NCBI GenBank assembly: GCA_963575745.1
Contig: CAUYUJ010009857.1
Location: forward strand, 117,501-181,500
Source: Prorocentrum cordatum
Taxonomy: Eukaryota; Sar; Dinophyceae; Prorocentrales; Prorocentraceae
Length of the DNA: 64,000 nt
Direction of reading: 5' to 3'
Position numbers and translations under genes: made by a program. Shown here one piece after another: positions 56,016 through 64,000 of this stretch (positions are counted from its first letter, which is position 1; each line of letters begins with the position of its first letter). Under the pieces are notes generated by a model, which ran no database searches, was not told the origin of the DNA, and saw only the letters and a program-made list of their open reading frames with translations.

Positions 56016-56275
56016 GATGAGGAGGAGGAGGAGGCGCAGGAGGAGGAGAGGATGAGAGGAGGAGGAGGAAGAGTAGGAGGAGGAGGAGGAGGAGGAGGGA
56101 GGAGGAGGAGGAGGGGAAGGGAGGAAGGAGGAGGGAGGGGGGAGGGAGGGCGGGAGGGAAGGAGGAGGAGGAGAGAGGAGGAGGTGGGGAGGAGAAGGAT
56201 GGGGGGGGAGAAGGATAACTAGGATGATGATGAGGAGGAGGAGGAGGAGGAGGAAGTGGAGGAGGAGGACAAGAA
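56016..56275. repeat. GAG-rich purine tract
   Basis: GAGGAGGAG with GGGAGG blocks. Confidence 0.85.
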
Positions 56276-56454
56276 GAAGGCGCGCTATATCTTCCCCGCG
56301 GGCCGCTGCTCTAGATTCGAGTCCTTCCTCATTGTTGTTGTCGCCCCCCTTTTTTTGCCCTCCTCCGCCTTTCCCTGGTCGCCCTGCTTCTCCCACTCCT
56401 TCCACTCCAGTTCCCGCCGCTGCTGTGCGTTCTCGCCTTCCTCGTCTTTCCTCC

Positions 56455-56865
56455 TCCGTCCTCCTCCTCCTCCTCCTCCCCTCCTTCCTCTCCTCCTCCT
56501 CCTCTCCTCCTCCTGCTCATCCCCCTCCTCCTCCTGCTCCTCCTCCTCCTGGCCCATCCGGCACCTCCTCATTCCTCCCCCGTCTTCCTCGTCTTTCCTC
56601 CTCCTCCTCCTGCTCATCCCCCTCCTCCTGCTCCTCCTCCTCCTGCCCATCCGCCACCTCCTCATTCCTCCCCCGTCTTCCTCGTCTTTCCTTCTTTTCC
56701 TCCTGCTCCTCCTCCCCTTCTGCTCATGCCCCTCCTCCTGCTCCTCCTCCTCCTGCCCGTCCGGCACCCCCTTCATCCCCCTCCTGCTCATCCCCCTCCT
56801 GCTCATCCCCCTCCTCCTCCTGCTCATCCCCCTCCTCCTCCTGCTCATCCCCCTCCCGAGTCATC
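56455..56865. repeat. CTC tract with repeated TGCTCATCCCCCTCC
   Basis: CTCCTCCTGCTCATCCCC units repeat many times; three large direct repeats carry TCATTCCTCCCCCGTCTTCC. Confidence 0.85.
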
Positions 56866-56974
56866 ACGCAGCTCCCCTGGTCCTGCTTCTGCGCATCGCA
56901 CGATTGTGGTCTTTTTTCCTGGTGGGCTCCGGGCCCGCCATGGCCCTGCGTCCGCGGGTGGAGGCCAGGCCTGC

Positions 56975-57048
56975 TCCAGGAGGAGGAGGAGGAGGAGGAG
57001 GAGGAGGAGGAGGAGGAGGAGGAGGAGGGAGGAGGAGGAGGAGGGGTG
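56975..57048. repeat. GAG array
   Basis: About 24 GAG units. Confidence 0.9.
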
Positions 57049-57651
57049 GGCTGCCAGTTGTTGCGCCGGCGCTCGCAGCTGGCCCTCCTCTCGCTCGCCC
57101 CAGGACCTCGTCCGATTCGATCGATCCGAACTCCGTAGACGGGCTAACGGCGATGTAGGTAGCGGCGGTGTAGGTCTCGGTGTTGTGGGAACGCGTGGTT
57201 CGCGCATTCCTGCAATTCGCTGTCTCGTGTTCGCTCGATCCATCCCCAGATTGGAAATGCAGGTAGGTGTGGTTCGTGATGTCCTACAATCTGGTTTCCA
57301 ACATCACCGTTAAGCAACATCGCCATTAGCCCGGCTTTGGGAACTGATGTCGGCTGTGCCGGACTCGGTCCGACTAGGTTCCGGCATTTCGACGATCCCA
57401 TGCGGTCTTGTGCTTGCACGGCGCTGCGGTGCGCAGCTGGGCGCGGCTCGATTTCGACTGTGCCGATGCGACCCGGCTCGATGCAAGTTCTGATCCGATT
57501 GCTGGTTCGATGTTGGCCGCTCCTGCCTCCTCCTTGTCCTCCGCCCGAGGCTGCCTTCCGAAACGACCTCAATCCAATGCTATGCTGCGCTTCACATGTA
57601 GCGTACTATGGGATCCTGCGGTTCTCGCGTGTTTGCTTGCTTCTCCTCCTC

Positions 57652-57700
57652 CAGCTCCTCCTCCTCCTCCTCCTCCTCCTCCTCCTCCTCCTCCTCCTCA
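57652..57700. repeat. CTC array forming the acceptor of candidate exon a
   Basis: About 15 CTC units running straight into CTCAG. Confidence 0.88.
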
Positions 57701-57701
57701 G

Positions 57702-57777
57702 AGCATCTGCCTTGTTTGAGGCGCAGGGCTGCCCCGCGGAGATGCCAGACCTGTGCCCGTGTTCGCTGGAGGAGAAG
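57702..57777 (+). CDS. Second gene, candidate exon a
   Basis: A CTC array ends in TCCTCAG, a strong acceptor, followed by ASALFEAQGCPAEMPDLCPC then SLEEK. Third positions are mostly G/C, and three cysteines lie within twelve residues. The donor is AAG|GC, phase 0, the same style as in the GT31 gene. No family is recognised. It is separated from the GT31 stop by 6 kb, so I treat it as a different gene. Confidence 0.45.
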
Positions 57778-57899
57778 GCCCCGTCGGGGAGGGGGGGCGT
57801 TCGGGCACTGCCAAAGGGGGTCACCAGTCGATGAACCGTGAACATGGATCAATCAGAGGAAGGCTAGTTCTGACTTGGATGGGTCTTACGGCCTGCCTT

Positions 57900-58165
57900 A
57901 GCGGTGGCGCACATTGTAGGCCCGTATGGGGGCCTCTTGGACCGCTCCTGGGGCCTCTTGGGCAGTCTCGGACCGATCTTTGGGGCCTCTTTGGACGCTC
58001 TTGCGACGACCGATGCGGTGAGAATGTGGAAATCACGCAAAGACCACAGGGGTTCTGCTGATTCGGGGTATCTGGGGCCGATCCGCAGGGCTTCCAACAG
58101 GACCGATAAGACCCCTAAGAGCGCCGAAGTTCTCCGAGAGTTTTGCCCAGGGAGGGCTTTCCATC
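57900..58165. repeat. CTCTTGGGG irregular family, block 6
   Basis: GGGGGCCTCTTGGACC, GGGGCCTCTTGGGCAG and GGGGCCTCTTTGGACGC words. Confidence 0.55.
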
Positions 58166-58174
58166 AGTAGCGGG

Positions 58175-58312
58175 CCTGGTTGGCCCCAAGATAGCCAAAT
58201 TGGCTCCAGGATAGCCAACCTGGCCCCAAGGTAGACAACCTGGCCCCAAGGTAGCCAACCCGGCCCCAAGATAGCCAACCTGGCCACAAGATAGCCAACC
58301 TGGCCCCAAGGG
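58175..58312. repeat. 22-bp minisatellite, six to seven units
   Basis: Unit CCTGGCCCCAAGGTAGCCAA with AGATAGCC and GGTAGACA variants, in a clean tandem array. Confidence 0.9.
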
Positions 58313-58634
58313 GGGAAGGGGGGCGCGGGTGGTTCCCCCCCCCCCACACCGGGACCTCCTTTGGGTCCCCCCCGGCGGCGGGGAAGAGATTTGGGTCGAT
58401 TCGCACCTCGGGTTTGGCAAGCTTGGATCGCCCCAGGTGGCCGCCGGGAAAGGGGTTGAGAGCTCTTGAGGACGAGGCCCCAGGGCTGCCACGGGGGCCG
58501 CAGAGTTCCGACTGGGAACATGCTCGCACACGCCGACGAGGTCGGCGGAGTCGTCTTGGCTTCAGCGCGTCGCCTGCCTATACACATCACATACATGCGG
58601 TCGCGATGCTTGTTTTGGGAGGCAGGGGGGAAGT

Positions 58635-58720
58635 TGGAGGAGGAGGAGGAGGAGGAGGAGGAGGAGGAGGAGGAGGAGGAGAGAGGGTGAGGAGGAGGAG
58701 GAGGCGGAGGAGGAGGAAGC
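58635..58720. repeat. GAG array
   Basis: GAG units with one GAGAGAGGGTGAG interruption. Confidence 0.88.
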
Positions 58721-59213
58721 ACCAGGTCTAAGTAGTAGACCTAGTGCCTAGTGTGTAGGCCGCACCACACGAACGCTGCGTTCATAGCTGTCGAAGCCCG
58801 ATCAGCCTCACCAAGGAGTAGGATGAGGAGGAGTGTGGAGGGATGGAGGAATCAAGTTTGGCATGCATGGGTTGACAGGAGGGGGAGGCGGAGGATAGAG
58901 AGGAGGCGGCAGGAAAGACACATACAGAACAGGAGGGGAAAAGGGCGATTTGAAGTGTCGGGCGTGTTTCTTTAGGCAAGACTTCTTGCTTTATCAACAT
59001 TTCCGCGGGCCCGCCGCCGTCTCTGCAGCCTGGCCTTCTCTGCAAGTCGGCACACTGATTGATTGAGGAGGGCCGTTTCGGACAGCATTGCGACATTGCC
59101 CAGCGGTGTTTGATGCCACGGTTGATGCCCTTCGGTCACTGGGTGGCGCCAGCTTTTGCCCACACTCGGTTGACTGACCTCTCTTCTGCCGTCCTCGATG
59201 CTGGATGGCGGGG

Positions 59214-59327
59214 GCGACTTGCGCCAGGTTGTGGAAGAGGGTCAGGAGTGGAGGGTCAGGAGCGGAGGGAGTGGAGGGTCAGGAGGGTCAGGAGTGGAGG
59301 ATCGACTTGCGCCAGGTTGTGGAAGAG
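59214..59327. repeat. Duplicated exon boundary with GGTCAGGAG minisatellite
   Basis: CGACTTGCGCCAGGTTGTGG occurs at about 59215 and 59302; GGTCAGGAGTGGAGG units fill the gap. Confidence 0.85.
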
Positions 59328-59393
59328 GAGGAGGACATGGACTCCCCGGACGCCCTCCCGTTCTGGCGCCCGGACCACCAGCCAATTTCCCCC
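59316..59393 (+). CDS. Second gene, candidate exon b
   Basis: The block follows TTGCGCCAG and reads VVEEEEDMDSPDALPFWRPD then HQPISP, 78 bases, phase 0 at both ends, with donor CCC|GTGATC. It is acidic, then Pro/Trp-containing, and reads like real protein. The 5' boundary is duplicated: about 26 bases covering the acceptor and first codons also occur at 59214-59240, with a short GGTCAGGAG repeat between the copies. No family is recognised. Confidence 0.4.
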
Positions 59394-59853
59394 GTGATCG
59401 AACGATGCCCTTCCTGGCGTCCTCCCTACTTTCCGCACCCCTTGTTCTTCAGCCCCTGCCTGCCTTCCCTGCTCCTCTCCCCCAGCCCCCCTTGTCCTGC
59501 TATCGCGAGCGTCTCGTCAGTCTTGGCTGACCGGCTTTGTGGACAGAAGGCCCACCCAGATCCCCGCTGTGCTCCCACGCCCACACCGTCATCACTGCTT
59601 CCCATCTCCACGCTCCCCCTCTTCATCCTTGCTCTCCCTCCCCTTCTTCTTTGCCCCCGCTTCGTTCTACAGACGTCCGTCGCAAATGCTGCGGGTACAG
59701 TCAAGACGCTGAAACAAGGAACAGTTTGGGTTCGGAAGTGGCTCGATGTTCCTTAGGTTCCTCCAGTGCTGTTCCTCTTGCCCACCTGGGGCACGGAGGC
59801 GCTTACAGGGCCAAGAAGGGGCTTCGTTTCTTATGCAGCGTTCCTTCTTTCAG

Positions 59854-59977
59854 CGGCCCGACTGTAACGCGCTCACCCAGGCTGTTTGTTCAGAGGACTG
59901 GTGCCGTGGTGCGCGCGAGACGCTCGGCCGTCGCCGACAGTCATGGGAGGATCTGCGCCCCTGGGTTGCGTTTAAGG
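59854..59977 (+). CDS. Second gene, candidate exon c
   Basis: A pyrimidine tract ending TTCTTTCAG is followed by RPDCNALTQAVCSEDWCRGA, RETLGRRRQSWEDLRPWVAF and K. Three cysteines and a Trp-rich pattern (EDW, SWEDLRPW) are notable. The donor AAGG|GTCCCT leaves phase 1; an earlier GT follows TGCCGTG. It starts in phase 0, matching exon b. I do not recognise a domain. Of the three exons of this gene it has the best splice signals. Confidence 0.48.
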
Positions 59978-60017
59978 GTCCCTCGGCTGCGTCACTGTCA
60001 CCGTGGAGAGTGAGGAG

Positions 60018-60170
60018 GGGGAGGAGTAGGAGTAGGAGGAGGAGGAGGAAGAAGAGGAGGAGGAGGAAGAGGAGGAGGAGGAAGGAGGAGGAAGGGGAAG
60101 AGGAGGAGGAGGAGTAGAAGGAGGGGGAGGGGGAGGGGGAGGAGGAAGGGTGAGGGGGAGGAGGGAGGGG
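60018..60170. repeat. GAG/GGA purine tract
   Basis: GGAGGAGGAGGAAG and GGGGGAGG units. Confidence 0.85.
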
Positions 60171-60179
60171 GAGGCAGAC

Positions 60180-60345
60180 AAGCTAGGTGCGCTCGCGTCA
60201 TATCCGACATCCTACCCCTCCCTCCCATCCCTTACTATGGCGGAGATCCCCTCTCTACTCGCACAGTCGGATGTCGAGCAGGGCAACGATCCCGAAAGGG
60301 TACGCGATGCATTGTAGAGCACGGCATGGCATGGCGTAGAAGAGC
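60180..60345. repeat. CAGTCGGATGTCGAGCAGGG repeat, copy 2
   Basis: CGCACAGTCGGATGTCGAGC, GGGTACGCGATGCATTGTAG and GAGCACGGCATGGCATGGCG match 24.7 kb. Confidence 0.65.
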
Positions 60346-60404
60346 ACCGCGACGCGTAGTATCAACCTAGCATTGCATTGCATGCCGTGGCAGGGCGCGG
60401 GAAA

Positions 60405-60515
60405 TGACGCCAGCGCTGCAGCGGGAGCACGAATCGAAACGAGCGGAAACGCGGAAATGAGGCCAGCGCTGCAGCGGAGCACGATTCGGAACGAGCGGAA
60501 GCACGCCGGAATCGG
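60405..60515. repeat. ACGATTCGGAACGAGCGGAA ~60-bp repeat, second site
   Basis: Two units with GGAGCACGAATCGAAACGAG and AATGAGGCCAGCGCTGCAGC. Confidence 0.65.
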
Positions 60516-60599
60516 CCCGGGAGGCTTCCCGGGCGTCAGAAGCAGAAATTCAGCATTTTCAAAAGAAAAGTGTGTATTGGAATGGCCTTTGTTCGGCGC

Positions 60600-61250
60600 A
60601 AGCAGTGCTCAAAACAGCGTCCCCTGATTGTCTGTTGACTATTTTCGAATATCCCTCCTGTAGAGGGACAGACCCGACTTGACTATCACCACCCACCAAA
60701 CCACCCCAACCCAACCCGAAGGCTTCAATTTGCCCTCCATTTCCAGTTGGGGGTGGTCGGGGAACACTGAAAAAAACACATGTGGAGCCCGTACCCCCCC
60801 CCCCAACCCGAAATTGGGGTCTTCGGGTTGGGTTGGGGTGGACTGGTAGGTAGTCCGACTAGAGCCCCGACTCCCCGTCCCCGAGCGTCTGCGCCCCGAG
60901 CGGATCCTCCCTGGCCCTCCCGCTCCCCCGCGGAGAGCGGAGAGCGGCACGCCGGCGCCCCGCGAAGGGGGTAATTAAGTCACCAGCCTCGAACCGATCC
61001 CTACCCCTGAGATTTTGGACGAAAAAGACAGCATCGTCCACAACATATACTCCCAACTGGCCCACCAATGCTCAAAACAGCGTCCCCCGGATTGTCTTCT
61101 GACTAGCTCTCGAATATATCCCTCCTGCAGAGGCACGGGCCCGACTTGACCAGAGCCCCGAACCTTTCGTCCCCGCGCGTCCGCGCCCCGAGCAGATCCT
61201 CCCGGCCCTCCCGCTCCCCCGCGGAGCGGAGAGCGGCACGCCGGCGCCCC
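60600..61250. repeat. Local duplication with a filled and an empty element site
   Basis: GCTCAAAACAGCGTCCCC (60605, 61073), CCCGACTTGAC (60672, 61140) and a ~105-bp GC-rich block (60857-60965, 61147-61250) occur in the same order. The first copy contains a TIR element (60683-60858); the second joins CCCGACTTGAC directly to CAGAGCCCCG. Confidence 0.8.
60683..60858. mobile_element. CACCCCAACCCAACCCGAAG element, copy 2
   Basis: Left CACCCCAACCCAACCCGAAG and right CTTCGGGTTGGGTTGGGGTG. The neighbouring duplicate lacks it, which fixes its extent. Confidence 0.82.
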
Positions 61251-61512
61251 AGGAGGAGGAGAGGAGGAGGAGGAGGAGGAGGAGGAGGAGGAGGGGGCGG
61301 GAGGACGGGGAGGAGGAGGAGGAGGAGAGGAGGAGAGGAGGAGGAGGAGGAGGAGGAGGAGGAGGAGGAGAGGAGGAGAGGAGGAGGCGGAGGAGGAGGA
61401 GGAGAGGAGGAGGAGGAGGAGGAGGAGGAGGAGGAGGAGGAGGAGGAGGAGGAGGAGGAGGAGGAGGGGGAGGAGGAGGAGGAGGAGGAGGAGGAGGAGG
61501 AGGAGGAGGAGG
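61248..61512. repeat. GAG array, about 265 bp
   Basis: GAGGAGGAG with a few GAGAGG and GGGGGC interruptions. Confidence 0.92.
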
Positions 61513-61934
61513 GGGTCAGTTCACCAGCCTCGAACCTACAGTCGGGGCGTTGACCTAAGGAACCCTAAATAAGGAACGAGGCCCCTTGTTTCCATAAGTT
61601 AAACTTCGATATCTTATCGAAAACAGAAGGGGAACCTGAGGCAAGCTGCGAAACACCTAAGGAACGCGGAGCCCCTCCCCAACCAAAAGGGTTCCTTCTT
61701 CAGGGCCCCGACTGTATCTCTATCCCTAAGATTGGCACGCCCAAAGGCGATGACAATCTTAGGGAGGCACTCGCAGGAACGGAGGGAATCCCTGAGATCG
61801 CCATCGTGATGCGGCGATGCCGAACATAGGGATAGGGATATGTTCCAGGCTGGTAAGTAAGTCCCGTGCGGGCCGCCGGGCCGCGGCGCGCGAAGCAAGA
61901 GTTCCCGACCGCAGGTGGCCCGGAGGGGGAGACT

Positions 61935-62105
61935 TCGGGGGTGGATGGACCTCCCACCCTGACACGTCGATTAAGGAAGTGGCCGTGTTTGGTTCGCGAG
62001 AGGGCGTCGCGACCGTCATTGTTGCGGGTCCAGGTCCGTCGGTTTCGGTCCCAGGCCGTTTTCACCAAGGGGAGGTTTGCTAAAGGGAGACTTGTCCACC
62101 GCCGA
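61935..62105. mobile_element. TCGGGGGTGGAC element, copy 4
   Basis: TCGGGGGTGGATGGACC and ACTTGTCCACCGCCGA ends with CACGTCGATTAAGGAAGTGG inside. Confidence 0.75.
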
Positions 62106-62161
62106 GTATCGTGCGGGCCGCCAGGCCGCGGTGCGCGAATCAAAAGTTCCCGACCGCAGGT

Positions 62162-62325
62162 GGCCAGGAGGGGGAAAACACACAGACACAGTCCATCGTC
62201 GACTCCCAGGAAAAGATTGGAAAACATGGGAGAGGGGGGAAAGACGAAAGTCAAGACAATCTGAAAAATATGGGGCAACTTGGGATTTGTGTGTATATTT
62301 TGTGTGTCGCTGAGCCTCTTCAGGT
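62162..62325. repeat. CACACAGACACA element, copy 4
   Basis: AACACACAGACACAGTCCAT, GGAAAACATGGG and TTTGTGTGTATATTTTGTGT. Confidence 0.62.
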
Positions 62326-62327
62326 GG

Positions 62328-62546
62328 CCTAGTCGGCGGCGAGCGAGGGAGGAATCGAGAAGGAGAAGGCCTTCTTAGAAGGCGGTAGGGCTTCTCAGAA
62401 GCCCTTGCCCCATTGCCGAGAGGTGTTTTTGTTGTGGCGTCTTCTGGGTAGGCTTAGAACACTGCTCAGAAGGCCGGAGAACTTCCGAACCCTCTGAAAC
62501 GGCCTTCTCCTGCTGACCTCCCCCCATGGGCTCGCCGCCGACCTAG
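62328..62546. mobile_element. TAGTCGGCGGCGAGC inverted-repeat element
   Basis: TAGTCGGCGGCGAGCGAGGG and GGGCTCGCCGCCGACCTA are inverted ends, with inner inverted GAGAAGGCCTTCTTAGAAGG-type words. Only one copy seen here. Confidence 0.65.
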
Positions 62547-62611
62547 AGCATCCTTGATGCGCAAAGTCTTTACCGACACTACCATATGCAAGACGGGGGA
62601 GAAGAGAGTAT

Positions 62612-62879
62612 GAGGAGGTCCTCCTCCTCCTCCTCCTCCTCCTCATCCTCCTTGCCTCCTTGTCTCCTCCGTGCCTCCTCCTCCTCCTCCTCCCTCATCC
62701 CTCCGACCTCCCTCCTCCTCTTCTCCTCCTCCCCTCCTCCTCCCCCTCCTCCCCCTCCTGCCTCTCCTCGTCCTCCTCCTCCTCCCTCCTCCTCCTCCTC
62801 TCCTCCTGCTCCCCTCCTTCTCCTCTCTCCTCCTCCTCCTCCTCCTTCCTCCTCCTCCTCCTCCTCCTCCTTCCCTCCT

Positions 62880-62912
<33 letters not shown>

Positions 62913-63135
62913 TCTCCTCTCCTCCCCCCCCCTCCCCTCCCCCCCCCCCCCCTTTCCTTTCCCCCCCCCCCCCCCATCCTCCTCCTCCTCTTCCTCCTTC
63001 TCCTCCTCCTACGCCTCCTCCTCCTCGTCTCCTCCTCGTCCTCCTCCTCCTCCTTCTCCTCCTCACTCCTCCTCCTCCTCCTCCTTTTCCTCCTCCTCTC
63101 TCCCCTCCTCCTCCTCCCCTCCTCCCTCCCCTACA
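62612..63135. repeat. CTC pyrimidine tract, about 520 bp
   Basis: CTCCTCCTC with long C runs at 62920-62975. Confidence 0.92.
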
Positions 63136-63309
63136 CATGGTAGCGGTGGTGGAACATGGGCCCATCGATCCTTGCTCCCCCCTCCCCTCCCCGTGCCCTC
63201 CCCGGCCCGCCCGCGAGCGGCGAGCCGCGAGGCCCAGGGGGCGAGGGCGGCGAGGTCTTTCGGCGGAGCCTTTTTCCGAGGAGGAGGGCGCAGGGAGAGC
63301 GGCGAATGG

Positions 63310-63575
63310 CGAGGAGGAGGAGGAGGAGGAGGAGGAGGAGGTGGAGGAGGGGGAGGGGGAGGAGGAGATGGAGGAGGAGGAGGAGGAGGAGGGAGGTGAG
63401 GAGGAGGAGGAGGAGGAGGAGGAGGAGGAGGAGGAGGAGGAGGAGGAGGAGGGAGGAGGAGGAGGAGGAGGAGGAGGGAGGAGGAGGAGGAGGGGGAGGA
63501 GGAGAGGAGGAGGAGGGGAGCAGGAGGAGGAGGGAGGAGGAGGAGGAGGAGGAGGAGGAGGAGGAGGAGGAGGAG
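63310..63575. repeat. GAG purine tract, about 265 bp
   Basis: GAGGAGGAG with GGGAGG words, complementary in type to the CTC tract 175 bases upstream. Confidence 0.92.
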
Positions 63576-63589
63576 AAGGAACTAAGAGC

Positions 63590-63870
63590 CCCCCCCCCCG
63601 CTCCGCCGCCTCCCCCGCACCGTCTGAGCGCTCTCCCGCGGTTCGAGCGCCCGCCCAGTGCCCCCTCCGCCCCGACACCCCCCCTCCATCCTCCGCCCCC
63701 TCCCCCACGCGTCTCAGCGCCCCCCACGGCTCCAGCGCTCGCCCAGCGCCCCCTCCGCCCCGCCCACTTTATTTCGGCACCGCAGCCCTTCCCTGCCCCG
63801 CCCCTTCTCGGACACCGTCTCAGCGCCCCCACGGTTCCAGCGCCCGCCCAGTGCCCCGCGCCCCCCCCTT
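63590..63870. repeat. ~85-bp GC-rich tandem repeat, three copies
   Basis: GCGCCCGCCCAGTGCCCC, CTCAGCGCCCCCCACGG and TTCCAGCGCCCGCC blocks recur near 63640, 63735 and 63830. Confidence 0.7.
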
Positions 63871-64000
63871 CCTTTTTGTGCAAGAGCCATGGCACACGTG
63901 CCACTTGTTTGAATCTGCCCGTGGCCCTCACTGCGCCGGGCCCCCCAGCAGGTCTCGAAAACGGCGACAGTCTCACAGATCGCAGACCCCCAGGGATGGC

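Overview
Kind of genome. This is eukaryotic nuclear DNA. It is GC-rich, made mostly of dispersed short elements and long trinucleotide arrays, and has almost no long credible reading frame. The coding signal comes as tiny blocks of 54-207 bases. Their third codon positions are nearly all G or C, and most donors are GC rather than GT, each paired with an AG acceptor. Frequent GC donors, huge introns and this repeat load fit a dinoflagellate. A Prorocentrum-like genome is my best guess, but that is inference: no rRNA, plastid gene or spliced-leader sequence in the window proves it.

Main gene. Fourteen phase-compatible exons on the + strand, from about 765 to 51655, assemble into one glycosyltransferase family 31 (beta-1,3-galactosyltransferase type) protein. 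About 1.3 kb of coding sequence is spread over about 51 kb. In order the exons give the RRGIRETW motif (12.7 kb), VRFFVG (20.8 kb), GDVVELD..TLK (26.4 kb), the RADDD metal-binding motif (28.4 kb), VYLRPGPLL (30.5 kb), LWGNFDHG (33.7 kb), two loop exons (34.6 and 39.5 kb, the second with a poly-Asp run), LPPYARGSLWAMSADLL (42.6 kb), DDPALGVALAGL (46.3 kb), NVDDRDL (50.1 kb) and WAVHHVSAGAM with a stop (51.5-51.66 kb). The 5' end of the gene is probably upstream of the window.

Second gene and loose exons. Three mutually phase-compatible exons at 57.70, 59.32 and 59.85 kb suggest a second + strand gene of unknown family. On the - strand there are isolated coding-like blocks: two hydrophobic ones (10.8 and 18.4 kb) and one strongly GC3-biased (40.6-40.8 kb). 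Worn retroelement fragments are a non-LTR reverse-transcriptase tail (11.1-11.4 kb) and a Ty1/copia reverse-transcriptase piece (37.5-37.7 kb).

Intron content. The introns are mosaics of at least fifteen short repeat families of about 100-300 bp. Several have terminal inverted repeats. The commonest (TTAAGTCGGGC ... GCCCGACTTAA) has ten copies, and four of them have perfect 8-bp target-site duplications. Between these lie tandem arrays: an 89-bp repeat at 6.5-7.4 kb with a diverged reverse-orientation relative at 17.85-18.25 kb, a repeat of about 140 bp at 15.1-15.8 kb, a 650-bp TAG array, and many CAT/GAT, GAC/GTC and GAG/CTC arrays. The last 13 kb is dominated by GAG/CTC tracts.

How it works together. 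The exons are small islands, often within tens of bases of an inverted-repeat element or directly beside a trinucleotide array. The array may supply the polypyrimidine tract or, at 39.4 kb, part of the coding sequence itself. All exon joins and functions are inferred from reading alone; a cDNA would decide them.
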